DNA of 64,000 bases from Asaia sp037151935 (lineage in GTDB: Bacteria > Pseudomonadota > Alphaproteobacteria > Acetobacterales > Acetobacteraceae): assembly GCF_051628905.1 (NCBI RefSeq), contig NZ_CP157575.1, positions 3,286,001-3,350,000 of the forward strand, read 5' to 3'. The notes under the pieces were generated by a model. The model saw only the letters and a list, made by a program, of their open reading frames with translations. It ran no database searches and was not told the origin of the DNA. This document shows, piece after piece, positions 33,023 to 42,491 of the stretch; position 1 is the stretch's first letter; each line of letters opens with the position of its first letter. Position numbers and translations under genes: made by a program.

Positions 33023-33698
33023 AACACCTGTCCTCAGCCTCGAGGGCGTCACGAGACGGTTCCGCTCGGGTGACGAGACGCTGGAAATTCTCAAGGGGGC
33101 GAGTTTCGACCTGTTCCCCGGCGAGATCGTGGCCCTGGTCGCGCCGAGCGGCACGGGCAAGTCGACTTTGCTGCACATAGCGGGTCTTCTTGAATCGCCT
33201 CAGGAGGGGGCAGTGCGTGTCGCCGGGCGCGAAACGCGCACGCTCAGCGATACGCTGCGCACGCAGATACGTCGTGACGAGATCGGCTTCGTCTATCAGT
33301 TCCATCATCTTCTGGCCGAGTTCTCGGCGTTGGAAAATGTGGTTCTGCCCCAGCATGTGGCGGGCGTTTCCCCGCGTGACGCGAAAGCGCGCGCAACCGA
33401 TCTCTTGACGCGTTTCGGTCTGTCGCACCGCCTTCAAAACCTGCCCGGCAAGCTGTCGGGTGGTGAAAAACAGCGCGTGGCCATTGCGCGGGCTCTGGCG
33501 AACCGACCCGGATTGCTGCTGGCTGATGAGCCGACCGGCAATCTCGATGTGCATACGTCCGACGCCGTCTTCGACGAATTGCTGCGCGCCGTGCGCAGCG
33601 AAAAGGTTGGTGCGTTGATCGCGACCCATAATGAAGACCTGGCGTCGCGTATGGACCGTGTCGTGACGCTGCGCGACGGTCAGATCGTCGCGAAATAA
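33015..33698 (+). CDS. lolD: Lipoprotein-releasing system ATP-binding protein LolD
   Basis: A 227-residue cytoplasmic ABC ATPase. Walker A reads APSGTGKST (alanine replaces the usual first glycine, still compatible with the consensus). The signature is LSGGEKQRVAIARAL, Walker B is LLLADEPTGNLD, and the H-loop is ATHNEDL. It powers lipoprotein release by the adjacent permease. The eight-base overlap with the permease gene argues for coupled translation. Confidence 0.95.
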   Translation: MSETPVLSLEGVTRRFRSGDETLEILKGASFDLFPGEIVALVAPSGTGKSTLLHIAGLLESPQEGAVRVAGRETRTLSDTLRTQIRRDEIGFVYQFHHLLAEFSALENVVLPQHVAGVSPRDAKARATDLLTRFGLSHRLQNLPGKLSGGEKQRVAIARALANRPGLLLADEPTGNLDVHTSDAVFDELLRAVRSEKVGALIATHNEDLASRMDRVVTLRDGQIVAK

Positions 33699-33742
33699 AG
33701 AAAGGGATGAAGCCAGGGGGCGGGTCTGATACATCCTGCCTC

Positions 33743-36700
33743 ATGTCCCATGCCCGCTTCGTTCACCTTCGTAATCACTCCGCCTATTCGCTGAGCCAGG
33801 GGGCGATACGCATCCCCGATCTGGTGGCTCTGGCCGCCGAATCGGCCATGCCTGCGGTGGGGCTGACGGATACGGGCAACCTCTTCGGGGCGCTGGAATT
33901 CTCGCAATATTGTACGAGCAAGGGCGTGCAGCCGATTGTCGGCTGTCAACTTGCCTTGCCGTCGCGCAGCGACAAGCCGGGTGCGCCCTCCGAACCCATG
34001 GTGGCGCTTGCACGTAACGAGATCGGTCTCGCCAATCTGCAGTTTCTCTCTTCCGAGGGGTTTCTGAAGGGCGATCCTTCCGATCCGGCTATTATGCTCG
34101 AAACGCTCTGCGGTCACGCCGAAGGGCTGTTCTTGCTTACAGGGGGCACGCGCGGGCCGCTTTTCCGTCTTCTGGCCGAAGGGCAGGAGGAGCAGGCGAT
34201 GGCCCTGTTGCGCCGTCTGCATGAGAGCTTTGGCGATAACATGGCCGTCGAACTCCATCGCCACGGTCTGGCTGAGGAAAAAGCCGTCGAGCCCGGGATG
34301 ATCGCGGCGGCTGACCGTCTCGGTCTGCCATTGGTCGCGACCAATGAGTGCTTCTATGCCAAGCCCGCAATGCATGAGGCCCATGATGCACTGCTCTGCA
34401 TCGCGCAGGGCCGTACCATGGCTGAGCAGGAGCGCTGGCGTGTCACGCCAGAGCACTGGTTCAAAAGCCCGGACGCGATGCGGGCTCTTTTTGCGGATCT
34501 GCCCGAGGCCTGTGACAACACGCTCATGATCGCTCAGCGCTGCGCTGTGAAGGTCTCGACGCGGCCGCCGCTTCTGCCCGTCTGCCCTAAGGTCAACGAG
34601 GGCGAGACAGAGGAAGAGACGCTTCGATCGATGTCGAGGGGTGGGTTGAAGCTGCGCCTGGAGCGCATGACTGCCGATGAGGCGACACGGACGCGCTATG
34701 AAGAGCGGCTGGAGATGGAGCTGGGCATCATAGCCCGCATGGGCTTCCCCGGTTACTTTCTGATCGTCGCCGATTTCATCCAGTGGGCGAAGGAACATGA
34801 CATCCCGGTCGGACCGGGACGTGGATCGGGCGCAGGCTCTCTCGTCGCCTGGGCGCTGACCATTACCGATATCGATCCGCTGCCTTTCAATCTGCTGTTC
34901 GAGCGCTTTCTGAACCCCGAACGCGTGTCGATGCCCGATTTCGATATCGATTTCTGTCAGGACCGGCGCGACGAGGTGATCCGCTATGTGCGCACCGAAT
35001 ATGGTGGCGAGCGCGTGGCGCAGATCATCACTTTCGGTAAGCTTCAGGCGCGCGCTGCCGTGCGCGACGTGGGGCGTGTGCTGGGTCTGCCTTTTGGCAT
35101 GGTCAACCGTGTTGCCGAGCTGATTCCGAACAACCCGGCCAAGCCAGTGACGCTCAAACAGGCGATCGATGGCGAGCCGCGCTTGCAGGAAATGCGCGAT
35201 AATGACGAGGCGCTACGCCGTCTCATGGAAATCGCGTTGCAGCTTGAAGGGCTCTATCGCCACGCCTCGACCCATGCTGCCGGCGTTGTGATCGGCGATC
35301 GTGAGCTGGTCGAGCTCGTGCCGCTCTATCGCGACCCCAAAAGCGATATGCTGGTCACGCAGTATAACATGAAGTTTGTCGAGCAGGCGGGGCTGGTGAA
35401 GTTCGACTTCCTTGGCCTGACCACGCTCACCATTCTCAAACGCGGAATCAATTTCATCGCGCAGCAGGGCATCGAGGTCGATCTTGCAACGCTGCCGCTC
35501 GACGATGCGCCGACCTATGACATGTTGGCCCGCGGCGATGCGGGCGGTGTATTCCAGTTTGAAGGCGCGGGCATGCGTGACGTGCTCAAGCAGATGCGCC
35601 CGACACGGCTTGAGGATCTGATTGCGGCAGTGGCGCTCTACCGGCCGGGGCCGATGGCGAATATCCCCGATTACTGCGCGCGCAAGCACGGGGCGGATTG
35701 GGAGCCGCCTCATGAGGAGATCCGCGATATCCTGTCAGAGACCTATGGTATCATGGTCTATCAGGAACAGGTCATGCAGATCGCCCAGAAAATGGCCGGG
35801 TACAGTCTCGGCGGCGCCGATCTGCTGCGTCGCGCCATGGGCAAGAAAATCCGTGCGGAGATGGACACGCAGCGCGAGATTTTCGTCAAGGGCGCGACCG
35901 GACGCGGCATCACGCCGGAAAAAGCGGCCGAAGTGTTCGACCTCATGGCCCGCTTTGCCGATTACGGCTTCAATAAATCCCACGCCGCCGCTTATGCCCT
36001 TGTGTCGTATCAGACGGCCTGGATGAAGGCGAACCACCCGGTGGCCTTCCTGGCCGGATGCATGTCGCTGGCACGAGAAAAGACCGACAAGCTTGCCTCG
36101 CTCTGTCAGGAGGCGCGTCGGATGAAAATCAAGGTGCTGCCGGTCGATATCAACCGTTCGAAAGCTGATTTTTCGCTCGAGAAACAGGAAGACGGTAGCT
36201 GGGCCATCCGCTACGCGCTTGCTGCCATCAAACGCGTGGGCTTCTCGGCCATGGAAGCCATTGTCGAGGCGCGCGGAGACAAGCCTTTCACCAGCTTGGC
36301 CGATCTGGCCGCTCGTTGCGACGCCAGGCAGCTCAACAAGATCCAGATCGAAAATCTGGCCAAGGCGGGCGGTTTCGACTCACTGGGCAAGCCGCGGCAT
36401 ATCGTTTTTGCCAGCTCGGAAATCATCATGCGTCGGGCGCAATCCGAAGCGCAGGAAGCGGCTTCAGGTCAGATCGGACTGTTCGGCGCCGCGGCCGAAC
36501 CGGAAGAGTTGCGCCTTGCAGAAGCGCCGTACTGGCCCGAATTCGAGCGTCTGGCGGCTGAGGCAGAAGCCATCGGCTTTCACATGTCGGCGCATCCGCT
36601 CGACGCCTATCGCTCTGTGCTCAAGCGCGCCAATGTGCTGACTTCCCAGAACCTCATGACAGCTGCGGAAAACGGCTCCTATCGCGTACGCATCGCGGGA

Positions 36701-37162
36701 TGCGTGGTCGACAAGAAGGAGCGCCCGACCAAGAGTGGCAGCAAGATGGCCTGGGTGCGTCTGTCAGATGCGACAGGGGGCTGCGAGGTCACGCTGTTCT
36801 CCGAGGTGCTGTCGCGCTGCCGCGACCTGCTAGTGGCCGGTCAGGCCGTTATGGTGACGGCGGATCTGAAGCTGGAGGGTGACGCGCTGCGCATCACGGC
36901 AACCGACGTGACAGATCTGGAAAAGGCGGCGGCTCAGGAAAGCTCTGAAATGCGCGTCTGGATCAGCGATGCCTCAGCCGTGACAAAGGTGCGCGACCTA
37001 CTGGGCAGCAAGGGCAGGGGGCGCGGCAAGATCGTGCTGGTGCCAGCCGTTGACGAAACAAAGGCAATAGAGGTGACTCTCAGCGGGCACTTCCCGGTCA
37101 CGCCGCGCTTGGGCGAGCAATTACGGACTATTCAGGGCGTCTCACGTATCGATCATCTCTGA
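33743..37162 (+). CDS. dnaE: DNA polymerase III subunit alpha
   Basis: The 1139-residue replicative polymerase. The frame is open to an ATG at 33707, but the ATG at 33743 (MSHARFVHLRNHSAYS) aligns with the start of E. coli DnaE. Parts are the PHP domain (about 1-190), palm/fingers with GPGRGSGAGSLVAW and the catalytic aspartates in MPDFDIDFCQDRR, NKSHAAAYALVSYQTAWMKA, the helix-hairpin-helix region, an internal clamp-binding QIGLFG (near 912), and an OB-fold near the C-terminus. It sits 44 bases after lolD. Confidence 0.96.
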   Translation: MSHARFVHLRNHSAYSLSQGAIRIPDLVALAAESAMPAVGLTDTGNLFGALEFSQYCTSKGVQPIVGCQLALPSRSDKPGAPSEPMVALARNEIGLANLQFLSSEGFLKGDPSDPAIMLETLCGHAEGLFLLTGGTRGPLFRLLAEGQEEQAMALLRRLHESFGDNMAVELHRHGLAEEKAVEPGMIAAADRLGLPLVATNECFYAKPAMHEAHDALLCIAQGRTMAEQERWRVTPEHWFKSPDAMRALFADLPEACDNTLMIAQRCAVKVSTRPPLLPVCPKVNEGETEEETLRSMSRGGLKLRLERMTADEATRTRYEERLEMELGIIARMGFPGYFLIVADFIQWAKEHDIPVGPGRGSGAGSLVAWALTITDIDPLPFNLLFERFLNPERVSMPDFDIDFCQDRRDEVIRYVRTEYGGERVAQIITFGKLQARAAVRDVGRVLGLPFGMVNRVAELIPNNPAKPVTLKQAIDGEPRLQEMRDNDEALRRLMEIALQLEGLYRHASTHAAGVVIGDRELVELVPLYRDPKSDMLVTQYNMKFVEQAGLVKFDFLGLTTLTILKRGINFIAQQGIEVDLATLPLDDAPTYDMLARGDAGGVFQFEGAGMRDVLKQMRPTRLEDLIAAVALYRPGPMANIPDYCARKHGADWEPPHEEIRDILSETYGIMVYQEQVMQIAQKMAGYSLGGADLLRRAMGKKIRAEMDTQREIFVKGATGRGITPEKAAEVFDLMARFADYGFNKSHAAAYALVSYQTAWMKANHPVAFLAGCMSLAREKTDKLASLCQEARRMKIKVLPVDINRSKADFSLEKQEDGSWAIRYALAAIKRVGFSAMEAIVEARGDKPFTSLADLAARCDARQLNKIQIENLAKAGGFDSLGKPRHIVFASSEIIMRRAQSEAQEAASGQIGLFGAAAEPEELRLAEAPYWPEFERLAAEAEAIGFHMSAHPLDAYRSVLKRANVLTSQNLMTAAENGSYRVRIAGCVVDKKERPTKSGSKMAWVRLSDATGGCEVTLFSEVLSRCRDLLVAGQAVMVTADLKLEGDALRITATDVTDLEKAAAQESSEMRVWISDASAVTKVRDLLGSKGRGRGKIVLVPAVDETKAIEVTLSGHFPVTPRLGEQLRTIQGVSRIDHL

Positions 37163-38068
37163 TGCCTTCATGCCTCCTCCCGGAGCCAACTCTGTGGCTC
37201 ATGCCGCCGGCCTGAGTGCAGGTGAATGCCACCGTCATTTTGCGCCTCTGGTCCCGTCGCCCGGCTTGTGTATCTGTTTCAGTAATCGGTTCTGAAAGCA
37301 GAGCACCAGCGCCGTCGAAAGGGGGCGCAGAAATGCCGGTTCGGTAAACAGCATCGGGAAAACTTGCAGCATTTGCACAGCGTGCCCGGATATACGCCTT
37401 GATAGTGGCGTGTGCCGGAATGGCCAATTCGCGCATTGGGGTGGCGTTTCGGTTGACGCGGCCACCCGTTCCGCTTCAGCGAGGCGGCTGTCGCTCGTTT
37501 CCATCTGATATTCCGCGTAGAGCGGTTTGACATCAAGCCACCGTGTTATGGGCTGCCGGGAACGGGACGGAGAGAAAAAGCCTGAGCGTGATCGTGTTGG
37601 TATCATACGAAGTGAAGTCCCCTCGGACGAGCGGCGGTGCGGCTCAATTTTCTCGAACATTGCGCAGGAGGGCGACAGCCTTGAGAACAGCGCGCCCGAA
37701 TATTTCGTTTGCCGCAGCGCGCAACGAGGCCACCAGACCGTAATCGATCACGGGCGTAGCCATGGTGATGCTTGAGGATTTCGGGAATACGGCTTTCCCG
37801 CTTCGCTCAGGAGCTAAGGTTCCGGCGAGTGCGAGACTGGATATTTCCAGACTCATCCGGGATGAAAGGTGACGAGCGCTCATCGTCTTCAAAGCGATGC
37901 GGTGCGGCGGTATTGTGTTGGAGTGCATCATCGCAGTCTTGCCTCTTGGCCGGGGCTGACGACAATTGCATCGTCAGGACGATCGGCTTTCGAGAGCCTA
38001 GAGCCCAGACATTGCAGGAGCCTGACGACATGACCCTGAGATGCAGTTTATCTCTGGTTCCTGCATGA
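37163..38068. other. Gene-poor interval between dnaE and the two-component system
   Basis: About 900 bases separate the dnaE stop from the end of the minus-strand histidine kinase gene. Short open frames exist (for example 37235-37660 and 37644-37931, both minus), but none has a convincing ribosome-binding site, family motif or amphipathic composition. Overlapping short frames on one strand could be the remains of a decayed gene. I see no tRNA, terminal inverted repeats or transposase motif. Confidence 0.5.
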
Positions 38069-39445
38069 TCAGCAGGTTGACGTGGTCGACGGGCCCGTAG
38101 GAAGCACCACCCTGAAACTCGCGCCGCCCCCTCGGGTATGGTCGATCTGAATACTGCCGCCGTGCAGTGTCACGATGTCTCTCACGGCGGCGAGGCCGAG
38201 ACCGGTTCCCGGCTCGTGATGGTCCTTGCGCCAGAATGGCTCGAACACGTGTTGACGATCTTCCTCCGCGATGCCCGTTCCATGATCGGAAACCGTGATG
38301 GTCGTACGGGAGGGCTCAGCGTCGAGCTTGACGAAGATCGTTCCCCCCTCTGGCTCGGCCTTCGTGGCATTATCGATGAGATTTGTCAGGAGGCTGCCAA
38401 GCGCTTGACGATCGCCTTTGATTTCCCATTTTGGAGCGCTGCATTGCAGATCTATCGACCGGCGATTGCGCAAGACGTAAGGGGCACAATCCGCCACGGC
38501 TTCCTGCAGGAGATCCACTAGGTCGAGGGTTGTAAAGGAGGTCGTCTGCTGGCGGTCCAGGCGGGCGATGATCAGGAGCTGATCGACAAGACGACGCAGC
38601 CGATGCACGTCCCTTCCCAGGCTGACCCGGCTTTCACTATCGAGCTTGATCTGATCGATGCGCGCCTGGAGTATGGCGACAGGCGTACGCAATTCATGAG
38701 CGGCATTCGCCATGAAGAAATGCTGCTGCTGCCATCCCAACGCAATGCGCGCCAAGGCGGCGTTGATCGCCTGTACGGCAGGACGAAGTTCACTGGGCAA
38801 TCCGTCTGTCGGCAGGGGATGGTTGATATTATGAAGGTCAATCGAGGCTGCCGCACGTTTGACAAGACTGAGCGGGCGCAGCGCCCAGATGATCAGAAGA
38901 GGCAGTGAGATAAACACCCCGATCATCAGCGGGCTGTAAACGAGCACGAGTGGTTTGAATAACTCGAAGAAACTCGGGATGTCCGCGATCCCGAACGATT
39001 CTCCTGTGACCGCTATGCTGACCTTGCCGAAACGGGTCGTGAGTTTATCGAAATAGATCGGCTCCTTGCCTGGTTGCCTCGTGTCGTAGCCTTCGGAATC
39101 TTCAAGCCGCACAGGGGCAATCTGTTTCAGCAGATCGCTGAGATATTTGTTCGAGCCTCGCGCGATCCGCCCGTCAGCGCCCGCTATGGCGTAAATCAGA
39201 TCAGGTCGAGAGGAGACATATCGGCGCAAGGCCGGTGTGGGCACGATCGCCAGCGCCCCCGAGGCGTCGATGACCAGCGAGTCCTTGATGAGGTCTTGCG
39301 TCGTGATATCCGCGATGTCGGTATAGCTCGTATCCGGTAGCAGAAACGGGTGCAGAAAAACGACGAAAAGTACGCAAACGAGCTGAAAACCCAATAATAG
39401 GGCGGTGATACGTATGCGTATCGAGGTGAAGCGGGGGATCCACAT
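38069..39445 (-). CDS. Sensor histidine kinase (QseC/EnvZ-like)
   Basis: A 458-residue inner-membrane kinase. There is a membrane segment at about 11-33, a periplasmic sensor domain at 34-164, and a second membrane segment at 165-189, followed by a HAMP linker. The phospho-acceptor helix has H250 in MANAAHELRTPVAIL. The ATPase domain has N box NLIDNATKAEP, G1 DHGTGIAEED and G2 GTGLGLAAV. It autophosphorylates and signals to the response regulator encoded immediately upstream; the regulator stop and kinase ATG are adjacent (TGAATG). The stimulus is unknown. The type of periplasmic domain is similar to small sensors of the QseC/PmrB type. Confidence 0.92.
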   Translation of the reverse strand: MWIPRFTSIRIRITALLLGFQLVCVLFVVFLHPFLLPDTSYTDIADITTQDLIKDSLVIDASGALAIVPTPALRRYVSSRPDLIYAIAGADGRIARGSNKYLSDLLKQIAPVRLEDSEGYDTRQPGKEPIYFDKLTTRFGKVSIAVTGESFGIADIPSFFELFKPLVLVYSPLMIGVFISLPLLIIWALRPLSLVKRAAASIDLHNINHPLPTDGLPSELRPAVQAINAALARIALGWQQQHFFMANAAHELRTPVAILQARIDQIKLDSESRVSLGRDVHRLRRLVDQLLIIARLDRQQTTSFTTLDLVDLLQEAVADCAPYVLRNRRSIDLQCSAPKWEIKGDRQALGSLLTNLIDNATKAEPEGGTIFVKLDAEPSRTTITVSDHGTGIAEEDRQHVFEPFWRKDHHEPGTGLGLAAVRDIVTLHGGSIQIDHTRGGGASFRVVLPTGPSTTSTC

Positions 39446-40117
39446 TCAGCATTGATCCAGAAGATAGCCGACCCCGCGGATCGGATGAATCACGATACCC
39501 GCCTTCAAGGCGGTAAGACGGACGCGCAGGCGCGAGATATGCGCATCCAGCGTGTTGGACTGGATGTCATCATCGAAGCCATAGATTTCCTCGATCAGTG
39601 TCTCGCGTCTGACAACGCGTCCGGCCCGCCGTACGAGTGTCTCGAGGACAGCAAGCTCGCGCCGTTTGAACAGCACCGGGGTTCCGTCGATCGTAATTTC
39701 GCGCGTGGAAGGATGAAAGCCGAGCCGACCGCAGATTATGGGCGGCGTTTCCTCAGCGCCAGGGCGGCGCAGCGCGGCTCTTGTCCGCGCAAGAAGCTCG
39801 GCCATGTCAAAGGGTTTGGGGAGATAGTCATCTGCCCCCTCATCGAGTCCCAATACCCTGTCCGGTATCGCATCCAGTGCCGAGAGAACGATGATCGGTG
39901 CGCCGGGCTGGACCGCGCGCAATGTCCGGATCAGGCTGAGACCGTCTCCGTCAGGGAGGCGACGGTCGAGAAGCACAAGTGCATAGGAAGCAAGTGCTGC
40001 CATTTCGCGTGCATCGGCCAAAGAACCCGCGGAATCGATTGCGAATCCGGCAGCCTGAACGCCTCTGGTGATCAGGGTCGCCATGTCCAGTTCGTCTTCA
40101 ATCAACAGGATGCGCAT
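39446..40117 (-). CDS. OmpR-family response regulator
   Basis: A 223-residue regulator. The receiver domain has acidic pocket E7/D8, phospho-acceptor D51 (LVLLDRRLPDGDG) and conserved lysine in DDYLPKPFDMAEL. The C-terminal winged-helix effector has FKRRELAVLETLVRRAGRVV and DAHISRLRVRL. The frame runs up to 40318, but the ATG at 40117 is the family start. It is the first gene of a two-gene operon with the histidine kinase. Target genes are not evident in the window. Confidence 0.93.
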   Translation of the reverse strand: MRILLIEDELDMATLITRGVQAAGFAIDSAGSLADAREMAALASYALVLLDRRLPDGDGLSLIRTLRAVQPGAPIIVLSALDAIPDRVLGLDEGADDYLPKPFDMAELLARTRAALRRPGAEETPPIICGRLGFHPSTREITIDGTPVLFKRRELAVLETLVRRAGRVVRRETLIEEIYGFDDDIQSNTLDAHISRLRVRLTALKAGIVIHPIRGVGYLLDQC

Positions 40118-40641
40118 GAACCAACTTCCGTAAACAGGAGCAGCGCTTGGGCGACCCTGGTCTAGAGACAGGGCACAAGTGAGAGAAAGCCTGTGCACGG
40201 CGGTGCGCATAACAGACCTACATTGCGCGAACATGACACGCCATACGAATGTACGTAGGGTTTTTCTTGCGTAGTCGAACCGAATTTGCGTGGCACGTTG
40301 CCCTGTCGGTGGGTGCAATCGGGTATCGCTCTGTCGCCATGCACCGCCTGGGCAGATGTAAAATCAGCCCGAGATGCCCTGTTCACGCATTCCTATTGGG
40401 AAGCGACGCACCCTTCTGACGCATCGCTCCACTCAAAGCGCATGTTTTCCGGTGAGATAAAGCGCTTCCTCCTTGTCTTTTGTGGCAAAAAAGGCGATAC
40501 CGCGCCCGTCTCACTTCTTTGATGGCGTTGTCGTCAGAGGAAAGGGACAATTCGCACGTATGACGACAGACTATCTGGTGTCGGCCCGCAAGGCTGGCGG
40601 AGTCATACGGAGGCACAACCAGAAGATTAGGAATTTGCATC
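40118..40641 (+). promoter_or_regulatory. Divergent spacer with rpsB leader
   Basis: These 524 bases lie between the divergent response regulator and rpsB. I see no gene. A weak promoter-like pair on the plus strand is TTGTCT (40473-40478) with GATACC 17 bases later, which would give an rpsB leader of about 130 bases. The rpsB ribosome-binding site is TTAGGA, 9 bases before its ATG. The response-regulator promoter should also lie here, but I cannot place it. Confidence 0.3.
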
Positions 40642-41448
40642 ATGGCGATGCCAGAATTCACCATGCGTCAGCTGCTCGAAGCCGGCGTTCATTTCGGTCA
40701 CCACACGCGTCGCTGGAACCCGGCAATGGCGCCGTATCTGTTCGGCATCCGCAACCAGGTCCACATCATCGACCTGCAGCAGACCGTTCCGATGCTCGAC
40801 CGCGCCCTTCAGGCCGTTCGCAACACGGTTGCCGGTGGTGGTCGCGTGCTGTTCGTCGGCACCAAGCGCGCTGCAGCCGAGCATGTTGCTGAAGCCGCCA
40901 CGCGTTGCGGACAGTACTACGTCAACCATCGCTGGCTCGGCGGGATGCTGACCAACTGGAAGACCATCACGGGTTCGATCAAGCGCCTGCGCCAGATCGA
41001 CGAGATGCTCTCGGGCGATACGCATGGTCTGACGAAGAAGGAAATTCTCGATATCACCCGTGACCGCGAGAAGCTTGAGCGTTCGCTCGGCGGCATCAAG
41101 GAAATGGGCGGCCTGCCCGACATCCTGTTCGTGATCGACACGAACAAGGAAAAGCTGGCCGTCGAAGAAGCCAACAAGCTCGGTATTCCGGTTATTGCTG
41201 TTCTCGACAGCAACTCCGATCCGGCAGGCGTGACCTACCCGATCCCGGGCAATGACGACGCGATCCGCGCCATCACCACCTATTGCGACCTCGTGGCGCA
41301 GTCGGTTCTGGACGGCATCTCGGCAGAAATGGCTGCTTCGGGCGTTGATTTCGGCGCTTCTGAAGAGCTGCCGGTCGAGACGGTTGTCGAAGAGACGACG
41401 ACCGAAGCTCCGGCGGAAGCCGCTGCAGCAGCTCCGGCCGAGGCCTGA
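40642..41448 (+). CDS. rpsB: 30S ribosomal protein S2
   Basis: A 268-residue S2 protein with the family start MPEFTMRQLLEAGVHFGHHTRRWNP, then VNHRWLGGMLTNWKT, and LPDILFVIDTNKEKLAVEEA-LGIPVIAVLDSNSDP. It is needed for S1 binding and 30S assembly. The tail after about residue 235 is an Ala/Glu/Thr-rich extension. It is followed by tsf, the standard rpsB-tsf operon. Confidence 0.97.
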   Translation: MAMPEFTMRQLLEAGVHFGHHTRRWNPAMAPYLFGIRNQVHIIDLQQTVPMLDRALQAVRNTVAGGGRVLFVGTKRAAAEHVAEAATRCGQYYVNHRWLGGMLTNWKTITGSIKRLRQIDEMLSGDTHGLTKKEILDITRDREKLERSLGGIKEMGGLPDILFVIDTNKEKLAVEEANKLGIPVIAVLDSNSDPAGVTYPIPGNDDAIRAITTYCDLVAQSVLDGISAEMAASGVDFGASEELPVETVVEETTTEAPAEAAAAAPAEA

Positions 41449-41457
41449 TCTGCACGT

Positions 41458-41526
41458 GGAGAGCTTTCGGGCTCTCCCGGCATTTGACTATTATGGGCGT
41501 GCCCGGCTGAAAGGCTGCGGCACGCC
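41458..41526 (+). other. Two hairpins between rpsB and tsf
   Basis: The first hairpin is GGAGAGC-TTTCGG-GCTCTCC (41458-41477). The second pairs GGCGTGCC (41496-41503) with GGCACGCC (41519-41526) and is followed by GTTTCATTCC. Neither has a strong T run. They could partly terminate or stabilise transcripts between the two translation genes. Confidence 0.4.
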
Positions 41527-41552
41527 GTTTCATTCCTGAAGGAGTATGGAAC

Positions 41553-42458
41553 ATGGCGGAAATCACAGCTGCCCTCGTTCGTGACCTGCGCGAAAAGACC
41601 GGCGCCGGCATGATGGACTGCAAGAAGGCTCTCACCGAAGCCGCTGGCGATATGGATGCTGCCATCGACTGGCTGCGCGCCAAGGGCCTTTCGCAGGCTG
41701 CAAAGAAGTCGGGCCGTACCACGGCTGAAGGCCTCGTGGCCGTTGCTTCCGGCAAGAACAAGGCCGCCATGGTCGAAGTCAATGCGGAGACCGATTTCGT
41801 TGGTCGTAACGAAGCGTTCCAGGCATTTGTGGAAGCCGTGGCTCACGCTGCTCTCGAAGCCGGTGACGACCTCGACACCCTGTCGCAGGCGAAGCTTGCT
41901 TCGGGCCGCACGGTTGCCGAAGAACTGACCCACCTGATCGCCACGATCGGCGAGAACATGTCGCTGCGTCGCGCCAAGGTTCTGACCGTTCCTTCGGGCA
42001 TCGTGGCCTCCTACGTCCATGGCGCGCTGCGTCCGGGCGTTGGCAAGATCGGCGTTCTGGCAGCGGTCGAAGCACCGTCGGAATCCGAAGCCCTGCTGAC
42101 GCTTGGTCGTCAGATCGGCATGCATGTCGCAGCAGCCCGCCCGGCTGCGCTCGAAGTTGCCAGTGTCGACCCGGAAGCTCTGGAGCGCGAGCGCCAGGTT
42201 CTGATCGAGCAGGCTCGCGAGTCCGGCAAGCCGGAAGCCATCATCGAAAAGATGATCGAAGGCCGCATCCGCAAGTTCTATGAAGAAGTGGTTCTTCTGG
42301 AGCAGGTCTGGGTGCATGACGGCGAGACACGCGTTGCCAAGGTTGTCGAGAAGGCCGGTGCCAAGCTCGTGGCGTTCGAGCGCTTCCAGCTCGGCGAAGG
42401 CATCGAGAAGGAAACCAGCGATTTCGCTGCTGAAGTGGCGGCTGCTGCTGGCGGCTGA
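41553..42458 (+). CDS. tsf: Translation elongation factor Ts
   Basis: A 301-residue EF-Ts. Features are the N-terminal UBA-like domain ending in TGAGMMDCKKALTEA, the core with EVNAETDFVGRNEAF, and EKMIEGRIRKFYEEVVLLEQ with the dimer/coiled region. It regenerates EF-Tu-GTP by nucleotide exchange. The ATG has a GAAGGAG site. It is co-transcribed with rpsB. Confidence 0.97.
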   Translation: MAEITAALVRDLREKTGAGMMDCKKALTEAAGDMDAAIDWLRAKGLSQAAKKSGRTTAEGLVAVASGKNKAAMVEVNAETDFVGRNEAFQAFVEAVAHAALEAGDDLDTLSQAKLASGRTVAEELTHLIATIGENMSLRRAKVLTVPSGIVASYVHGALRPGVGKIGVLAAVEAPSESEALLTLGRQIGMHVAAARPAALEVASVDPEALERERQVLIEQARESGKPEAIIEKMIEGRIRKFYEEVVLLEQVWVHDGETRVAKVVEKAGAKLVAFERFQLGEGIEKETSDFAAEVAAAAGG

Positions 42459-42491
42459 TCGTCTGATCGAGCCTCAAATCGGGCGCGGCGC

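Noticed and set aside
37235..37660. A 141-residue hypothetical gene on the minus strand after dnaE.
   Set aside because: No ribosome-binding site, no motif and an unusual composition. Kept only as part of a possible gene remnant.
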